A stretch of DNA of 46,898 bases from Rubrivivax gelatinosus (GTDB taxonomy: Bacteria; Pseudomonadota; Gammaproteobacteria; Burkholderiales; Burkholderiaceae_C): the NCBI RefSeq assembly GCF_016583785.1, contig NZ_NRRU01000036.1:1-46898 (forward strand), in the 5' to 3' direction. A program made the position numbers and the translations under genes. Position 1 is the stretch's first letter. Each line of letters starts with the position of its first letter. Shown one piece after another: positions 34,978 to 45,239 of the stretch. The notes under the pieces were generated by a model. That model saw nothing but the letters and a program-made list of their open reading frames with translations, had not been told where the DNA came from and searched no databases.

Positions 34978-35820
34978 GTGGAACGCGTCGAACACCACGC
35001 CAGCTTCGGCGGCCGCCAGGAGGTCTGGCGCCACGAATCGTCCACGCTGGGCTGCACCATGCGCTTGGGCCTGTACCTGCCGCCGCAGGCGCTGGCCGGC
35101 CAGGCCTGCCCGGTGCTGTACTGGCTCTCCGGGCTGACCTGCAACGAGCAGAACTTCATCACCAAGGCCGGCGCGCAGGCGCATGCGGCGCGGCTGGGGC
35201 TCATCCTCGTCGTGCCGGACACCAGCCCGCGCGACCCGGGCGGCACGCTGGGTGTCGCCGACGACCCGGCCTACGACCTGGGGCAGGGCGCCGGCTTCTA
35301 CCTCGACGCGACGCAGGAGCCCTGGGCGCGCCACTACCGCATGGAGAGCTACGTCGTGCACGAGCTGCCGGCGCTGGTGGAAAGCCAGGTCGCGACGACC
35401 GGCCGGCGCGGCATCTTCGGCCACTCGATGGGCGGCCACGGCGCGCTGACACTGGCGCTGCGCCACCCGGGGCGCTACGCCAGCGTCTCGGCGTTTTCGC
35501 CCATCGTCGCGCCGGCGCGTGTGCCCTGGGGCCGCAAGGCGTTTGCCGCCTACCTGGGCGACGACGAGAGCACCTGGGCCGCGCACGATGCGACGGCGCT
35601 GATCGCCGGCGCCGGCGAGCGCCTGCCGCTGCTCGTCGACCAGGGCGAGGCCGACGAGTTCCTGGCCGGGCAGCTGAAGCCCGAATGGCTGGAAGAAGCC
35701 TGCGCTGCCGCCGGCCACCCGCTGACGCTGCGCCGCCAGCCGGGTTACGACCACAGCTACTACTTCATCGCCAGCTTCGTCGCCGACCACCTGGAGCACC
35801 ACGCGCGCGCCTTGCGCTGA
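34978..35820 (+). CDS. frmB: S-formylglutathione hydrolase
   Basis: 280 residues, starting at GTG 34978 with GAGG upstream. The catalytic triad is Ser150 in FGHSMGGHGAL, Asp226 region (DQGEADEFL) and His259 in PGYDHSYYF. WLSGLTCNEQNFITKAG and PDTSPRG-like (PDTSPRDPGG) are hallmarks of esterase D/FghA. It hydrolyses S-formylglutathione to formate and glutathione, completing the frm pathway. The gene ends four bases from the 3' end of the convergent tRNA-Sec gene; there is no terminator between them. Confidence 0.97.
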   Translation: MERVEHHASFGGRQEVWRHESSTLGCTMRLGLYLPPQALAGQACPVLYWLSGLTCNEQNFITKAGAQAHAARLGLILVVPDTSPRDPGGTLGVADDPAYDLGQGAGFYLDATQEPWARHYRMESYVVHELPALVESQVATTGRRGIFGHSMGGHGALTLALRHPGRYASVSAFSPIVAPARVPWGRKAFAAYLGDDESTWAAHDATALIAGAGERLPLLVDQGEADEFLAGQLKPEWLEEACAAAGHPLTLRRQPGYDHSYYFIASFVADHLEHHARALR

Positions 35821-35823
35821 GCG

Positions 35824-35919
35824 TGGCGGAAGGCAGCAGGAGTCGAACCTACCCGGGAGCGGCTGACGCCCCCGACCGGGTTTGAAGCCCGGGCGCACCA
35901 CCGGGTGCGTTTGCCTTCC
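35824..35919 (-). tRNA. selC: tRNA-Sec (UCA), selenocysteine tRNA
   Basis: 96 bases with CCA encoded. The 8-bp acceptor stem is GGAAGGCA with TGCCTTCC, one pair longer than normal, with a discriminator G. The anticodon loop is CTTCAAA, anticodon TCA. A long variable arm (GGGGGCG..CGCTCCC) and T-arm GTAGG-TTCGACT-CCTGC follow. These are the diagnostic features of bacterial tRNA-Sec. It lies 39 bases after selB on the same strand and reads UGA in fdoG. Confidence 0.98.
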
Positions 35920-35958
35920 TTGATCCCGGATAGCTCCAGGACAGGGCGCCGGATCGTA
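35920..35958 (-). promoter_or_regulatory. selB-selC spacer with weak promoter candidate
   Basis: TACGAT (35952-35957 on this strand), overlapping the selB end, is a -10 candidate about 33 bases before the tRNA. No matching -35 is seen, so selC may be cut from the long fdo-sel transcript, transcribed on its own, or both. Confidence 0.35.
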
Positions 35959-37911
35959 TCAGCGCCCCGCGTCTCCCATGGCGCCCGGATCCGTGTCTTT
36001 TGCAGCATCCGGGCGGTCGCGGCGCACACGTGCGTCGCGCACGCGGCGTGTGTAGCCGGCGCGGTCGAAATGCTCCAGCACCTGGATCGCACGTTTGCGG
36101 CCCAGGCCGCTGGCGTCGCGGAAGGCCGCGGCGCCGACTTCGCCGCGCGGCGCGGCGGCGGCCAGTTCGTCCAGCTGCGCCAGCAGGCGGGCTATCGCCG
36201 CCTCGGGGTAGAACAGGTCTTTCACCACCTGCTGGAGTTCGCCGCGGCGCGCCAGCTTGCGCAGCACGCTGCGCACCTGGGCCTCGGGCGCGGCGCACGA
36301 GGCCGCCAGGTCGCGTACCCAGGGCGGGTCGGCGCCACCGGCGGCCAGGGCCGGGCGCAGGCGCTGCGCCAGCGCCTCCTCGTCGGCGCTCAGGTTCACC
36401 GCGTGGCCGGGCAGGTGCAGCCAGGCGCCCTGGCGTGCCAGCGCGCCGTCGGCCAGCAGCGCATCCAGCAGCGCCGGCCACCAGGCCTGGGCGCCGTCGT
36501 CGGCGCCCGGCTGCACCATGCGCCGCAGGCGCGCGGCGTTCAGGCCGGGTTCGTCGGGCGAACGTGCGTGGAAGTCGGCCAGCACCGCCAGCACCCGTTC
36601 GCGCCAGCGCTGCCAGACGCTGGAGGCCAGGCACAGCGCGTCGTCGCCGGCCAGGGCCAGCGTCACCGCGTCGGGCAGCGCCGGCAGCGGCTGGCCGAGC
36701 AGCAGCAACAGGCGAGAACGTGCCAGCCCCGCCGGCGCCAGCGCCAGCAGCCGGGTGACGGCGGCCGGCGTCGGCTCGGCCTGCGCCGCTTCCAGCGCGT
36801 CCAGCCAGGCCAGGCGTTCGGCGCTGCGGCGCCGGCGCTCGGGCGCCCAGACGTCGACGATGCGCCCGCCGCCGATCGTGCGGCTGGCCTGGGCGTTGCG
36901 CAGGATCAGCCGGTCGCCGGGCAGGGCCCAGACCGGCGTCTCGAAGACGAGTTGCACGCGCGCCGAGGCGCCCGCGGCCGGCGGCTGTGCGTCCAGCGGC
37001 ACGAGGTGCGCGACATGGTGGCTGGTGCCGACGTGCACGTGCACCGGTGCCCAGTGCGCCAGTGCCGGCGCGTCGGGCAGCAGGCGGATGCGGGCGTCCA
37101 GGCGTTCGCAGCGCTGCAGCGTGGCGGGCGCGGCGATCCAGTCGCCGCGCTGGATGGTCTCGCGGTCGATGCCGGCCAGCACCAGCGCGCAGCGCTGGCC
37201 GGCGCGGCCTTCTTCAGCCGGCTGGTTCTGGGCGTGGATCGAGCGCACGCGTACGGTCTGGCCGCTGGCCGAGTGCTGCAGGCTGTCGCCGACACGCACG
37301 CGCCCGGCGAACACCGTGCCTGTCACCGCCGTGCCCTGGCCGGCGAGCGTGAAGACGCGGTCGACCGCGAGCCGGAAACCGCCGTCGGCGCTGCGTTCGG
37401 AACGTTCTCGCGCGACGGCTTCGAGGTGCTCGCGCAGCGCGGCGACGCCGGGGTCGGCGTCGGCGGTGGCGACGGTCTCGAACACCGGCGCGCCGGCCAG
37501 CGGCGTGTCGGCCAGCAGTGAGGCGATCTCGGCGCGCACCTCGGCCAGCCGTTCCGGCGGCACGCGGTCGGCCTTGTTCAGCGCCACCGAGCCGTGGTGC
37601 ACGCCCAGCAGGTCCAGGATCGCCAGGTGTTCGCGTGTCTGCGGCATCACGCCGTCGTCGGCGGCGACGACGAGCAGCGCGTGGTCTATGCCCACCGCGC
37701 CGGCGACCATCGTGCGCACGAAACGTTCGTGGCCCGGCACGTCGACGATGCCCAGCACCGTGCCGTCGGCCAGCGGGGCGTAGGCGTAGCCGAGCTCGAT
37801 CGAGATGCCGCGCTCGCGCTCTTCCTTCAGCCGGTCGGTGGCGACGCCGGTCAGCGCGCGCACCAGCGCGGTCTTGCCGTGGTCGATGTGGCCGGCGGTG
37901 CCGACGATCAT
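35959..37911 (-). CDS. selB: Selenocysteine-specific elongation factor SelB
   Basis: 650 residues, slightly longer than E. coli (614). The GTPase domain has G1 GHIDHGKT (7-14), the switch region [17 protein letters not shown]3 DVPGHE (57-62) and G4 NKAD (112-115). EF-Tu-like domains 2-3 follow (about 175-370). C-terminal winged-helix repeats (about 400-650, [54 protein letters not shown]) bind the SECIS hairpin. SelB delivers Sec-tRNA to the ribosome at UGA. Its ATG overlaps the selA stop (ATGA). selC follows. Arg/Asp-rich tail is variable. Confidence 0.96.
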   Translation of the reverse strand: MIVGTAGHIDHGKTALVRALTGVATDRLKEERERGISIELGYAYAPLADGTVLGIVDVPGHERFVRTMVAGAVGIDHALLVVAADDGVMPQTREHLAILDLLGVHHGSVALNKADRVPPERLAEVRAEIASLLADTPLAGAPVFETVATADADPGVAALREHLEAVARERSERSADGGFRLAVDRVFTLAGQGTAVTGTVFAGRVRVGDSLQHSASGQTVRVRSIHAQNQPAEEGRAGQRCALVLAGIDRETIQRGDWIAAPATLQRCERLDARIRLLPDAPALAHWAPVHVHVGTSHHVAHLVPLDAQPPAAGASARVQLVFETPVWALPGDRLILRNAQASRTIGGGRIVDVWAPERRRRSAERLAWLDALEAAQAEPTPAAVTRLLALAPAGLARSRLLLLLGQPLPALPDAVTLALAGDDALCLASSVWQRWRERVLAVLADFHARSPDEPGLNAARLRRMVQPGADDGAQAWWPALLDALLADGALARQGAWLHLPGHAVNLSADEEALAQRLRPALAAGGADPPWVRDLAASCAAPEAQVRSVLRKLARRGELQQVVKDLFYPEAAIARLLAQLDELAAAAPRGEVGAAAFRDASGLGRKRAIQVLEHFDRAGYTRRVRDARVRRDRPDAAKDTDPGAMGDAGR

Positions 37912-39329
37912 CCCGGCGTCCCCAGGGCCTCGGCCAGCGCGCCGAACTGGGCCGCGAACACGGCCTCGTCTACAGCCTCGATGCAGCGCAGGTCCAGCCA
38001 CAGCGCGCCGTCGGCGATGCGGCCGATCACCGGCCGCGGCAGGCCGCGCAAGGCTTCTTCCAGCCGCGCCAGCGCGCGCCCGCTGCGTTTGCCCGCCGGA
38101 CGCAGCAGCAGGCCGGCGCTGGGCAGCGTGTCCACCGGCAGCGCGCCGCTGCCGATCTGGCTGCTCAGCGCCACGACCTCGACCGCGGCGGCTTCGCCCA
38201 GCGCCGCTTGCAGCGGCACCCGCAGGCGCTCGGCCGCGGCGCGGATCTCGGCCTGCGGCCGCGTGAACAGCCGCAGCGTCGGCAGGCGTGCGGCCAGGTG
38301 TTCGGGCTCGCGGTACAGGCGCAGCACCGGCTCCAGCGCGGCCAGCGTCAGCTTGCCGACACGCAGCGCACGTTTCAGCGGGTTCTTCTTGATCTTCGCG
38401 ATCAGATCCTGGCGGCCGACGATCAGCCCGGCCTGCGGCCCGCCCAGCAGCTTGTCGCCGCTGAAGCTGACGACGTCGGCACCGGCGGCCACCGTCTCGC
38501 GCACCGTGGTCTCGCGCGGCAGGCCGTGCGCCGCCAGGTCGGCGAGCGTGCCGCTGCCCAGGTCCACGGCCAGCGGCAGCCCGTGCGCGTGGGCGATGCG
38601 TGCGACCTCGGCCTCGGCCACGCTGGCGGTGAAGCCCTCGACCGCATAGTTGCTGCAATGCACCTTCATCAGCAGCGCGGTGCGGGTGCCGATCGCGCCT
38701 TCGTAGTCGCGCGCGTGGGTGCGGTTGGTCGTGCCGACCTCGACCAGCTTGGCGCCGGCACGCGCCATGATGTCCGGGATGCGGAAGGCGCCGCCGATCT
38801 CGACCAGCTCGCCGCGCGAGACGATGACTTCCTTTCGCGGCGCCAGCGAAGACAACATCAGCAGCACCGCGGCGGCGTTGTTGTTGACCACCGTCGCCGC
38901 CTCGGCGCCGGTGAGTTCACGCAGCAGTTCGTCGACGACGTCGTCACGGTCGCCGCGGCCGCCGGTGGCCAGGTCGTACTCGAGGTTGGCCGGTGCGGTG
39001 AGCGCCTGCACGACGGCCTGCACCGCGGTGTCGGGCAGCAGCGCGCGGCCCAGGTTGGTGTGCAGCACGGTGCCGGTGCAGTTGAAGACGGCACGCAGCC
39101 GCGGCACGTCCTCGGCGGCGAGTGCGGCGGCCACCGCCGCGGCGATGGCCGGCAGCGCGAGTTCGGCTTCCGGCGCCTCGCCGGCCAGCAGGCGTTCGCG
39201 CAATTGCTGCAGCCGCGCACGCACCGCGGCCGTCGTGCGGGTCGCGCCGTGTGCGGCCAGCAGCGGCGCCAGTTCGGCGCAGCCGAGCACGCGGTCGACG
39301 GCAGGCAGGCGCACGCTCGGCGCCGTCAT
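37908..39329 (-). CDS. selA: L-seryl-tRNA(Sec) selenium transferase SelA
   Basis: 473 residues, ATG at 39329 overlapping the fdhE stop (ATGA). A fold-type I PLP enzyme: [61 protein letters not shown], and the PLP-binding Lys293 in [15 protein letters not shown]. It converts seryl-tRNA-Sec to selenocysteinyl-tRNA using selenophosphate and works as a large ring in the cytoplasm. It is the centre of the fdhE-selA-selB chain. selD, which makes selenophosphate, is not in the window and must lie elsewhere. Confidence 0.97.
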   Translation of the reverse strand: MTAPSVRLPAVDRVLGCAELAPLLAAHGATRTTAAVRARLQQLRERLLAGEAPEAELALPAIAAAVAAALAAEDVPRLRAVFNCTGTVLHTNLGRALLPDTAVQAVVQALTAPANLEYDLATGGRGDRDDVVDELLRELTGAEAATVVNNNAAAVLLMLSSLAPRKEVIVSRGELVEIGGAFRIPDIMARAGAKLVEVGTTNRTHARDYEGAIGTRTALLMKVHCSNYAVEGFTASVAEAEVARIAHAHGLPLAVDLGSGTLADLAAHGLPRETTVRETVAAGADVVSFSGDKLLGGPQAGLIVGRQDLIAKIKKNPLKRALRVGKLTLAALEPVLRLYREPEHLAARLPTLRLFTRPQAEIRAAAERLRVPLQAALGEAAAVEVVALSSQIGSGALPVDTLPSAGLLLRPAGKRSGRALARLEEALRGLPRPVIGRIADGALWLDLRCIEAVDEAVFAAQFGALAEALGTPG

Positions 39330-40258
39330 GCGTCGTCGGTGGGCTCGGGCAGCGCCAGCAGCGGGTTGCCCGAGGCGCGCTCGAAGTTGGTCTCGGCCAT
39401 CAGCAGGTCCAGGCGCAGCGTGGCCAGGTCGTCGGCCAGCGCTTCGGCCAGCGGGTCGGCGTGCTGGTCGACCTGCTTGCGGTAGCTGCGGCAGTGGTCG
39501 CAGGTCTCGGCGAGCACCGCCTTGCCATCGCCGTCGACACCCAGGTAGCGCACGCCGCGTGTCGACTGGCAGTGGCTGCACTTGACACGCACCATGTGCC
39601 ACTCGGTGGCGCACAGGCCGCAGTGCAGGTAGCGGTGGCCTTCGGCGCTGCCGCCGATGCGCAGCACGCTGGCCAGCGGCGGGCTGCCGCAGGCCGGGCA
39701 GACGGTGGGTTCGGCCGCGGGTGCCAGGCGTGCGGCGTCGAGCCGGCTGGCGCGGTCGGCCCAGACGAGCTGCAGCGCCGCCATCACCAGCGGCTGCACC
39801 GCCAGCGCGTCGGCGTCGCCGTCTTCGTTCAGCAGGTCGGCGGCCAGCTGGTCCAGCGCCGCGGCGTCCAGCGCCTGCAGCCGGCGCGCATGGGCGACCA
39901 GCACCGCCGGCAGATCGGCGGCGCCGGCCAGCACGCGTTCCAGCAACTGCGCCAGCGCAGCCTGCCAGGCCGGGTCGGGCCGGTCCTGCAGCGGCAGCGG
40001 CGGCATGCCGTGTTCGAGCGCACGCTCCAGCACCGCGGCATCCGGCGCCGTGGTCTGCAGCGTCGCGGCGATGCCGGCCTGGGCCTCGCAGACGCGGGCG
40101 ATGAACAGCAGGTAGTCGGCGATCGGGTTGCCGGGTGCCAGCTGGCGCAGGCGCGCGGCGCGTTCGGCAAACAGTTCCGTCGGCCGGGGCAGGCGGATGC
40201 GGGGGAAGTCGATGGCGTCCAGGGCCTCGATCTCGCCCGGCTGGAGGATGCGCTGCAC
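39326..40258 (-). CDS. fdhE: Formate dehydrogenase maturation protein FdhE
   Basis: 310 residues from the GTG at 40258, chosen because AGAAGGAA stands 6 bases before it and a longer frame upstream overlaps the terminator-like hairpin. The N-terminal helical half ([19 protein letters not shown]) is followed by the zinc-binding half with four CxxC motifs: [20 protein letters not shown] and CDHCRSY. FdhE is a rubredoxin-like chaperone needed to mature respiratory formate dehydrogenase before Tat export. It follows fdoI as in the E. coli fdoGHI-fdhE operon; the gap holds an attenuator-like hairpin pair. Confidence 0.93.
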   Translation of the reverse strand: MQRILQPGEIEALDAIDFPRIRLPRPTELFAERAARLRQLAPGNPIADYLLFIARVCEAQAGIAATLQTTAPDAAVLERALEHGMPPLPLQDRPDPAWQAALAQLLERVLAGAADLPAVLVAHARRLQALDAAALDQLAADLLNEDGDADALAVQPLVMAALQLVWADRASRLDAARLAPAAEPTVCPACGSPPLASVLRIGGSAEGHRYLHCGLCATEWHMVRVKCSHCQSTRGVRYLGVDGDGKAVLAETCDHCRSYRKQVDQHADPLAEALADDLATLRLDLLMAETNFERASGNPLLALPEPTDDA

Positions 40259-40276
40259 GCGGGTTCCTTCTTCGGT

Positions 40277-40307
40277 CAAAAAACAGCCCGCGGCTGCCGG
40301 TGGCAGC
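40277..40307 (-). terminator. Weak terminator with overlapping alternative hairpin between fdoI and fdhE
   Basis: Read on the minus strand, CAGCC-GCG-GGCTG (40284-40296) is followed by T6 (40278-40283), a short intrinsic terminator. Just upstream GCTGCC-ACC-GGCAGC (40293-40307) is a 6-bp hairpin that shares four bases (40293-40296) with the terminator stem, so only one can form. This is the layout of an attenuator placed between the structural and the accessory/sel genes. Confidence 0.5.
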
Positions 40308-40334
40308 ACGCGGGCGGCTGGTGTCACGGCGTCT

Positions 40335-40961
40335 TCAGCTGTCGTCGCCGGTGACGCTGCGGTACCAGTTGCGGTGGTGCTGCTTGGCCCAGGCACGCGT
40401 GACGGTGCCGTAGAACATCGCGCGTATCGTGCCACGGGTCCAGATCGCGGCGTAGGCGTGCATGACGATCAGCAGGATCATGCCGATGCCGGCGACGGCG
40501 TGCAGCAGCGAGGCCACACGCACGACACCCACCGGCAGCGTCAGCCAGGCGCGCCACATCGGGATGCCGGTCAGCAGCATCACCGCCATGCAGACGACGA
40601 GCGCCCAGAACAGCACTTTCTGGCCGCCGTTGTACTTGCCCTGCGCCGGCATGTCGTGGTCGTCGCCGTCGACCATCTTGCCGACGTTGCGCAGCCACTC
40701 GACGTCGGCCGCGCCGATGACGTTGAGCTTCCAGAAGCGCCAGGCCATCAGCGCGAACAGCAGCGCCATGCCGACGCCGATGTACGGGTGCAGGATGCGC
40801 GCCCAGGTCGGCCCGCCGAAAAACATCGTCAGCGGGAACAGCGCCGGGTGGAAGAAGGCCAGCCCCGAGAGCATCACGCCCAGGAAGAGCCAGCCGACGG
40901 CCCAGTGGTTGGCGCGTTCGGACGCGTCGTAGCGCTTGATGTCGCGTGGGTTGCGTCTCAT
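40335..40961 (-). CDS. fdoI: Formate dehydrogenase gamma subunit (cytochrome b556)
   Basis: 208 residues, ATG overlapping the fdoH stop (ATGA). Four membrane helices are visible, with His residues in or near them for two b hemes: [61 protein letters not shown] and [22 protein letters not shown] segments are typical of FdnI/FdoI. It anchors the dehydrogenase to the inner membrane and passes electrons from the Fe-S subunit to quinone. Its length matches the family. Confidence 0.95.
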   Translation of the reverse strand: MRRNPRDIKRYDASERANHWAVGWLFLGVMLSGLAFFHPALFPLTMFFGGPTWARILHPYIGVGMALLFALMAWRFWKLNVIGAADVEWLRNVGKMVDGDDHDMPAQGKYNGGQKVLFWALVVCMAVMLLTGIPMWRAWLTLPVGVVRVASLLHAVAGIGMILLIVMHAYAAIWTRGTIRAMFYGTVTRAWAKQHHRNWYRSVTGDDS

Positions 40962-41893
40962 CGCGGCGTCTCCTCGTCAGCTTCGGCGGCTTCGGCTTCG
41001 CGGTCCTTGCGTTCCATCTCGTCCTCCAGCGCCTTGGACACGTCGTTCGGGCCCTTGGTGATGTAGTGGAACAGCGAGGCGAAACCGGCGATCGCCAGCC
41101 CCGCCACCGCCAGCGGCTTGAGCGCACCCTTCCAGAAACCGACCACCGGGCTCACCGACGGGTCCTGCGGCAGGCCCTGGTACAGCGGCGCCTGGTCGGC
41201 GTGCTGCAGCACGTACATCACGTGCGTGCCGCCGACGCCGGCCGGGTCGTACAGGCCGGCCTTCTCGAAACCGCGTTCCTTCAGGTCCTCGATGCGCTCC
41301 TCGGCCTGGTCCTTCATCGCCTGCTTGGTGCCGAACATGATCGCGCCGGTCGGGCAGGTCTTGACGCAGGCCGGCTCCTGGCCGACCGCGACGCGGTCCG
41401 AGCACAGCGTGCACTTGTAGGCCTTGTGGTCCTTCTTCGAGATGCGCGGGATGTTGAACGGGCAGCCGGTGATGCAGTAGCCGCAGCCGATGCAGTTTTC
41501 CTGGTGGAAGTCGACGATGCCGTTGCTGTACTGGACGATCGCGCCCGGCGCCGGGCAGGCCTTCAGGCAGCCCGGGTCGGTGCAGTGCATGCAGCCGTCC
41601 TTGCGGATCAGCCACTCCAGGTTGCCGGACTCGGTGTTCTCGTGTTCGGCAAAACGCATCACCGTCCACGCGGCGGCCGTCAGGTCCGCCGGGTTGTCGT
41701 AGACGCCGACGTTGGAGCCGGGCTCCTCACGCAGGTCGTTCCACTCCATGCAGGCGGTCTGGCAGGCCTTGCAGCCGATGCACTTGGAGACGTCGATCAG
41801 CTTGGCGACCTCGCCCGAAGCCGGCGTGCGCGCCTGCGGCGAGGGCGTGGTCGTGGCCGAGCGCGCCTTGATGTCGAGAGATTGCAGTGACAT
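40958..41893 (-). CDS. fdoH: Formate dehydrogenase beta subunit (4Fe-4S ferredoxin type)
   Basis: 311 residues, ten bases after the fdoG stop. Four [4Fe-4S] cysteine sets are present: [51 protein letters not shown], and [25 protein letters not shown]-terminal transmembrane helix ([22 protein letters not shown]) and a charged tail follow. It conducts electrons from the FdoG active site in the periplasm to the cytochrome b subunit. It is exported bound to FdoG, so it has no signal peptide of its own. Confidence 0.97.
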   Translation of the reverse strand: MSLQSLDIKARSATTTPSPQARTPASGEVAKLIDVSKCIGCKACQTACMEWNDLREEPGSNVGVYDNPADLTAAAWTVMRFAEHENTESGNLEWLIRKDGCMHCTDPGCLKACPAPGAIVQYSNGIVDFHQENCIGCGYCITGCPFNIPRISKKDHKAYKCTLCSDRVAVGQEPACVKTCPTGAIMFGTKQAMKDQAEERIEDLKERGFEKAGLYDPAGVGGTHVMYVLQHADQAPLYQGLPQDPSVSPVVGFWKGALKPLAVAGLAIAGFASLFHYITKGPNDVSKALEDEMERKDREAEAAEADEETPR

Positions 41894-41902
41894 GGGCGCT
41901 CC

Positions 41903-44900
41903 TCAGACCTTCTCGACCTTGACCAGGAAGGTCTTGAACTCGGGCGTGTTGGTGTTGCCGTCGCCGACGAAGGGCGTCAGCGTGTTCGCCAGGAAACCCG
42001 GCTTGGTGACGCCCTTGAAGCCCCAGTGGATGGGGATGCCGACGTGGTGCACCGGCTTGCCCTCGATCGTCATCGCCTTGATGCGCTTGGTGACGACGGC
42101 ACGCGCCTTGATGTAGCCGCGTTTGGACGACACCTTGACCATGTCGCCGGCGGCGATGCCCAGGCTCTGCGCCAGCGTCTCGCCGATCTCGACGATCTGC
42201 TCGGGCTGCGTGATCGCGTTGAGCAGCGCGTGTTTGGTCCAGTAGTGGAAGTGCTCGGTCAGGCGGTAGGTGGTGCCGACGTGCGGGAACTCCGAGGCCT
42301 TGCCGAAGGTGTCCCAGATCGGCTTGAACACACGCGCCGCCGGCGAGTTGGTCGCCAGCGGGTTCTTCGGGTGCAGCGGGTTGTAGCCCAGCGGCGTGTC
42401 GAAGGGTTCGTAGTGCTCGGGGAAGGGCCCTTCGGCCAGGCCCTTGCGCGCGAAGAAACGCGCCACGCCCTCGGGGTTCATGATGAACGGCCCGGCGCCG
42501 GTCTCGGGCGCCAGCGCCGGCGCCATGTCGGGCACGTCGGGGCCGGCCCAGGCGCTGCCGGTCCAGCCGATCAGCTTGCGCCGCGGGTTGAAGGGCTTGC
42601 CGTCGACGTCGCAGGAGGCGCGGTTGTAGAGCACGCGCCGGTTCGCCGGCCAGGCCCAGGCCCAGTTCAGCGTGTTGCCGATGCCGGTGGGGTCGGCGTT
42701 GTCGCGCCGGCCCATCTGGTTGCCGGCCTGGGTCCAGCAGCCGGCGAAGATCCAGCAGCCGCCCATCGTCGAGCCGTCGTCGCGCATCTCGCCGAAGCCG
42801 CCGAGCTGCTCGCCGGCCTTGCGCACCAGCTTGGTCGGGTCCTTGGGGTCGAAGACGTCGGCCAGCGCGCGGCCGTTGTACTCCTTGGCCACTTCCTCGG
42901 GCGACGGCTCCTCGGGCTGGGCGTAGGGCCACCACAGCTTCAGGATCGGGTCGGGGAAGGTGCCGCCGTCCTTCTTGTAGAGCTCGCGCAGGCGCAGGAA
43001 CAGCCCCGACATGATGTGGATGTCGGTGCGCGCCTGGCCCGGCGGCTCGGCCGCCTTCCAGTGCCACTGCAGCACGCGGCTGGAGCTGACGACCGCACCT
43101 TCCTCCTCGGCGAAGCAGGTCGTCGGCAGGCGGAAGACCGTGGTCTGGATCTTGGACGCGTCGACGTCGTTGTACTCGCCGTGGTTCTTCCAGAACTCGC
43201 TGGTCTCGGTGGCCAGCGGGTCCATCACGACGAGGAACTTCAGCTTGGCCAGGCCGTCGCGCACGCGGTCCTTGTTCGACAGCGCCGCCAGCGGGTTGAA
43301 GCCCTGGGCGATGTAGCCGTTGACCTTGCCCTGGTTCATCAGCTCGAAGACCTGCAGCATGTCGTACTGCTTGTCGAGCTTGGGCAGGTAGTCGAAGGCC
43401 CAGTTGTTCTCGGCCGTCGCGTTCGGCCCGTACCAGGCCTTCATCAGGCTGACGTGGAACTTCGGGTAGTTCTGCCAGTAGCTCATCTGGCCCGGGCGCA
43501 GCGGTTTCTGCGTGCGGGTGTCGACGTACTTCTGGTAGTCCTGCTCGGCCTGCATCGGCATCGTCAGGTAGCCCGGCAGGCTGGCCGACAGCAACCCCAG
43601 GTCGGTCAGGCCCTGGATGTTGGAGTGCCCGCGCAGCGCGTTCATGCCGCCGCCGGCGACACCGATGTTGCCCAGCAGCAGCTGCACCATCGCGCCGGTG
43701 CGCAGGATCTGCGCGCCGATGGAATGCTGCGTCCAGCCCAGCGCGTAGAGCATCGTCGCCGCGCGTCCGGCCACCGCCGTCGACGCGAGCTTCTCGCAGA
43801 CGTGCAGGAACTTCGCCTTGGGCGTGCCGCAGATGCTCTCGACCTTGTCCGGCGTGTAGCGGCTGTAGTGCTTTTTCAGCAGCTGGTAGACGCAGCGCGG
43901 GTGCTCCAGCGTCGCATCGGTCTTGACGAAACCGTCAGCGCCGAGCTCGTAGTCCCAGCTCGTCTTGTCGTAGCTGCGTTTGTCGGCGTTGTAGCCCGAG
44001 TAGATGCCGTCCTCGAACGCGAAGTCCTCGCGCACGATGAAGCTGAAGTCCGTGTAGTTGCGGACGTACTCGTGGTGGATCTTGTCGTTCTCGAGCAGGT
44101 AGTTGATCACCCCGCCGAGGAAGACGATGTCGCTGCCCGAACGGATCGGGGCATAGAAATCCGCTACCGCAGCCGAGCGGTTGAAGCGCGGGTCGACCAC
44201 CATGAGGTGCGCCTTGTTGTGCGCCTTGGCCTCGGTGACCCACTTGAAGCCGCAGGGGTGGGCTTCGGCGGCATTGCCGCCCATGATGAGGATGACGTCC
44301 GCATTCTTGATGTCGACCCAATGGTTCGTCATCGCTCCACGGCCAAACGTCGGGGCAAGACCTGCCACCGTCGGGCCGTGTCAGACACGGGCTTGGTTGT
44401 CGAATGCGAGCAGCCCGAGCGAACGGGCAATCTTGTGGGTGATGTAGCCGGCTTCGTTGCTGGAGGCCGAAGCCGCGAGCATGCCGGTGGTGGTCCAGCG
44501 GTTGACCGTCAGGCCGTCGTCGGTCTTCTCGACGAAGTTTGCGTCGCGGTCTTCCTTCAGCAACTGGGCGATGCGGGTGTTGGCCTCGTCCCAGGAAATG
44601 CGTTTCCACTCGCTGGAGCCGGATTCGCGCACCTCGGGGTGCAGCAGCCGGTTCGGGCTGTTGATGATGTCCAGCAGGCTCGCGCCCTTGGGGCACAGCG
44701 TGCCGCGGTTGACCGGGTGGTCGGGGTCGCCCTCGACGTGGATCACCGAGCGCTTGGCGTTCTTGGCGCCGTCGCCGAGCGAATACATCAGGATGCCGCA
44801 GCCGACCGAGCAATAAGTGCAGGTCTGGCGCGTGACCGTGGTGGCGGCGAGCTTGTACTGGCGGACTTCGGCCAGCGCGGTGGCGGGCGAGAAGCCCATC

Positions 44901-44971
44901 AGCGCCAGGCTCGAACCCGCCAGCGTGGAGCCAGTCACTTTCATGAACTGGCGCCTTGAGAGTTGCTTCAT
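41903..44971 (-). CDS. fdoG: Formate dehydrogenase alpha subunit, selenocysteine-containing (Mo/W-bis-MGD)
   Basis: 1022 residues when the in-frame TGA at 44381-44383 is read as selenocysteine (residue 197). Without readthrough the gene appears as two frames, 44971-44381 and 44368-41903. A Tat signal (SRRQFMKVTGSTL) opens the protein. The [4Fe-4S] ligands are Cys51, 54, 58 and 93 (CTYCSVGC, TLCPKG). The active site reads DNQARV-Sec-HGPTVAGLAPTFGRGAMTNHW, the same as in E. coli FdnG/FdoG. It oxidises formate to CO2 in the periplasm. It is first in the fdoGHI-fdhE-selAB-selC series. fdhD is divergent. No frameshift or damage is seen elsewhere. Confidence 0.97.
44345..44383 (-). promoter_or_regulatory. 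Selenocysteine UGA codon and SECIS hairpin in fdoG
   Basis: UGA (44381-44383) is followed at the bacterial SECIS distance by GGCA-GGTCT-TGCC (44354-44366), whose loop contains the AGGTCT seen in the E. coli fdhF and fdnG SECIS. SelB binding to this loop lets tRNA-Sec read the UGA. Confidence 0.93.
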
Positions 44972-45239
44972 GAGCGCAATCCCGTGGCTGTGGAAGAGGT
45001 GGGTCGACGACGCCCGGCGGCTGCGGCCTTGTTGTGAGGGGGCGTCCCGGCAGCCGGCCACTGGCCCCGGGCGCTGCCCCCGCGAACATGCTGCATGGAC
45101 CGGGAGCGGGGCGGATGCTAGCAGCGTGTTGCAAGATGCGTCAGAGCGCTTGCCCTAGTCCCGGCGGCGCGGTCGGCGACGGCGCATTCCGTCACGCTGG
45201 ACGACAATCGCGGCCCTGCCGCCGCGTCCCGCCCAACCG
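44972..45239. promoter_or_regulatory. Divergent region between fdoG and fdhD
   Basis: 268 bases without a gene. Toward fdoG (minus strand) CTGACG and TAGCAT with an 18-base spacer (about 45117-45146) are the best promoter pair, leaving a leader of about 140 bases. Toward fdhD GACAAT (45203-45208) is a -10 candidate with a weak -35. I see no clear FNR or NarL site and no strong Shine-Dalgarno for fdoG. Confidence 0.4.

Noticed and set aside
44369..44383. fdoG as a pseudogene or frameshifted gene
   Set aside because: Both halves are in one frame, separated by one TGA at the known Sec position, with a SECIS hairpin and selABC nearby.
42026..44959. A 977-residue open frame antisense to fdoG
   Set aside because: It is a compositional shadow of fdoG; no ribosome binding site, motif or family pattern is seen.
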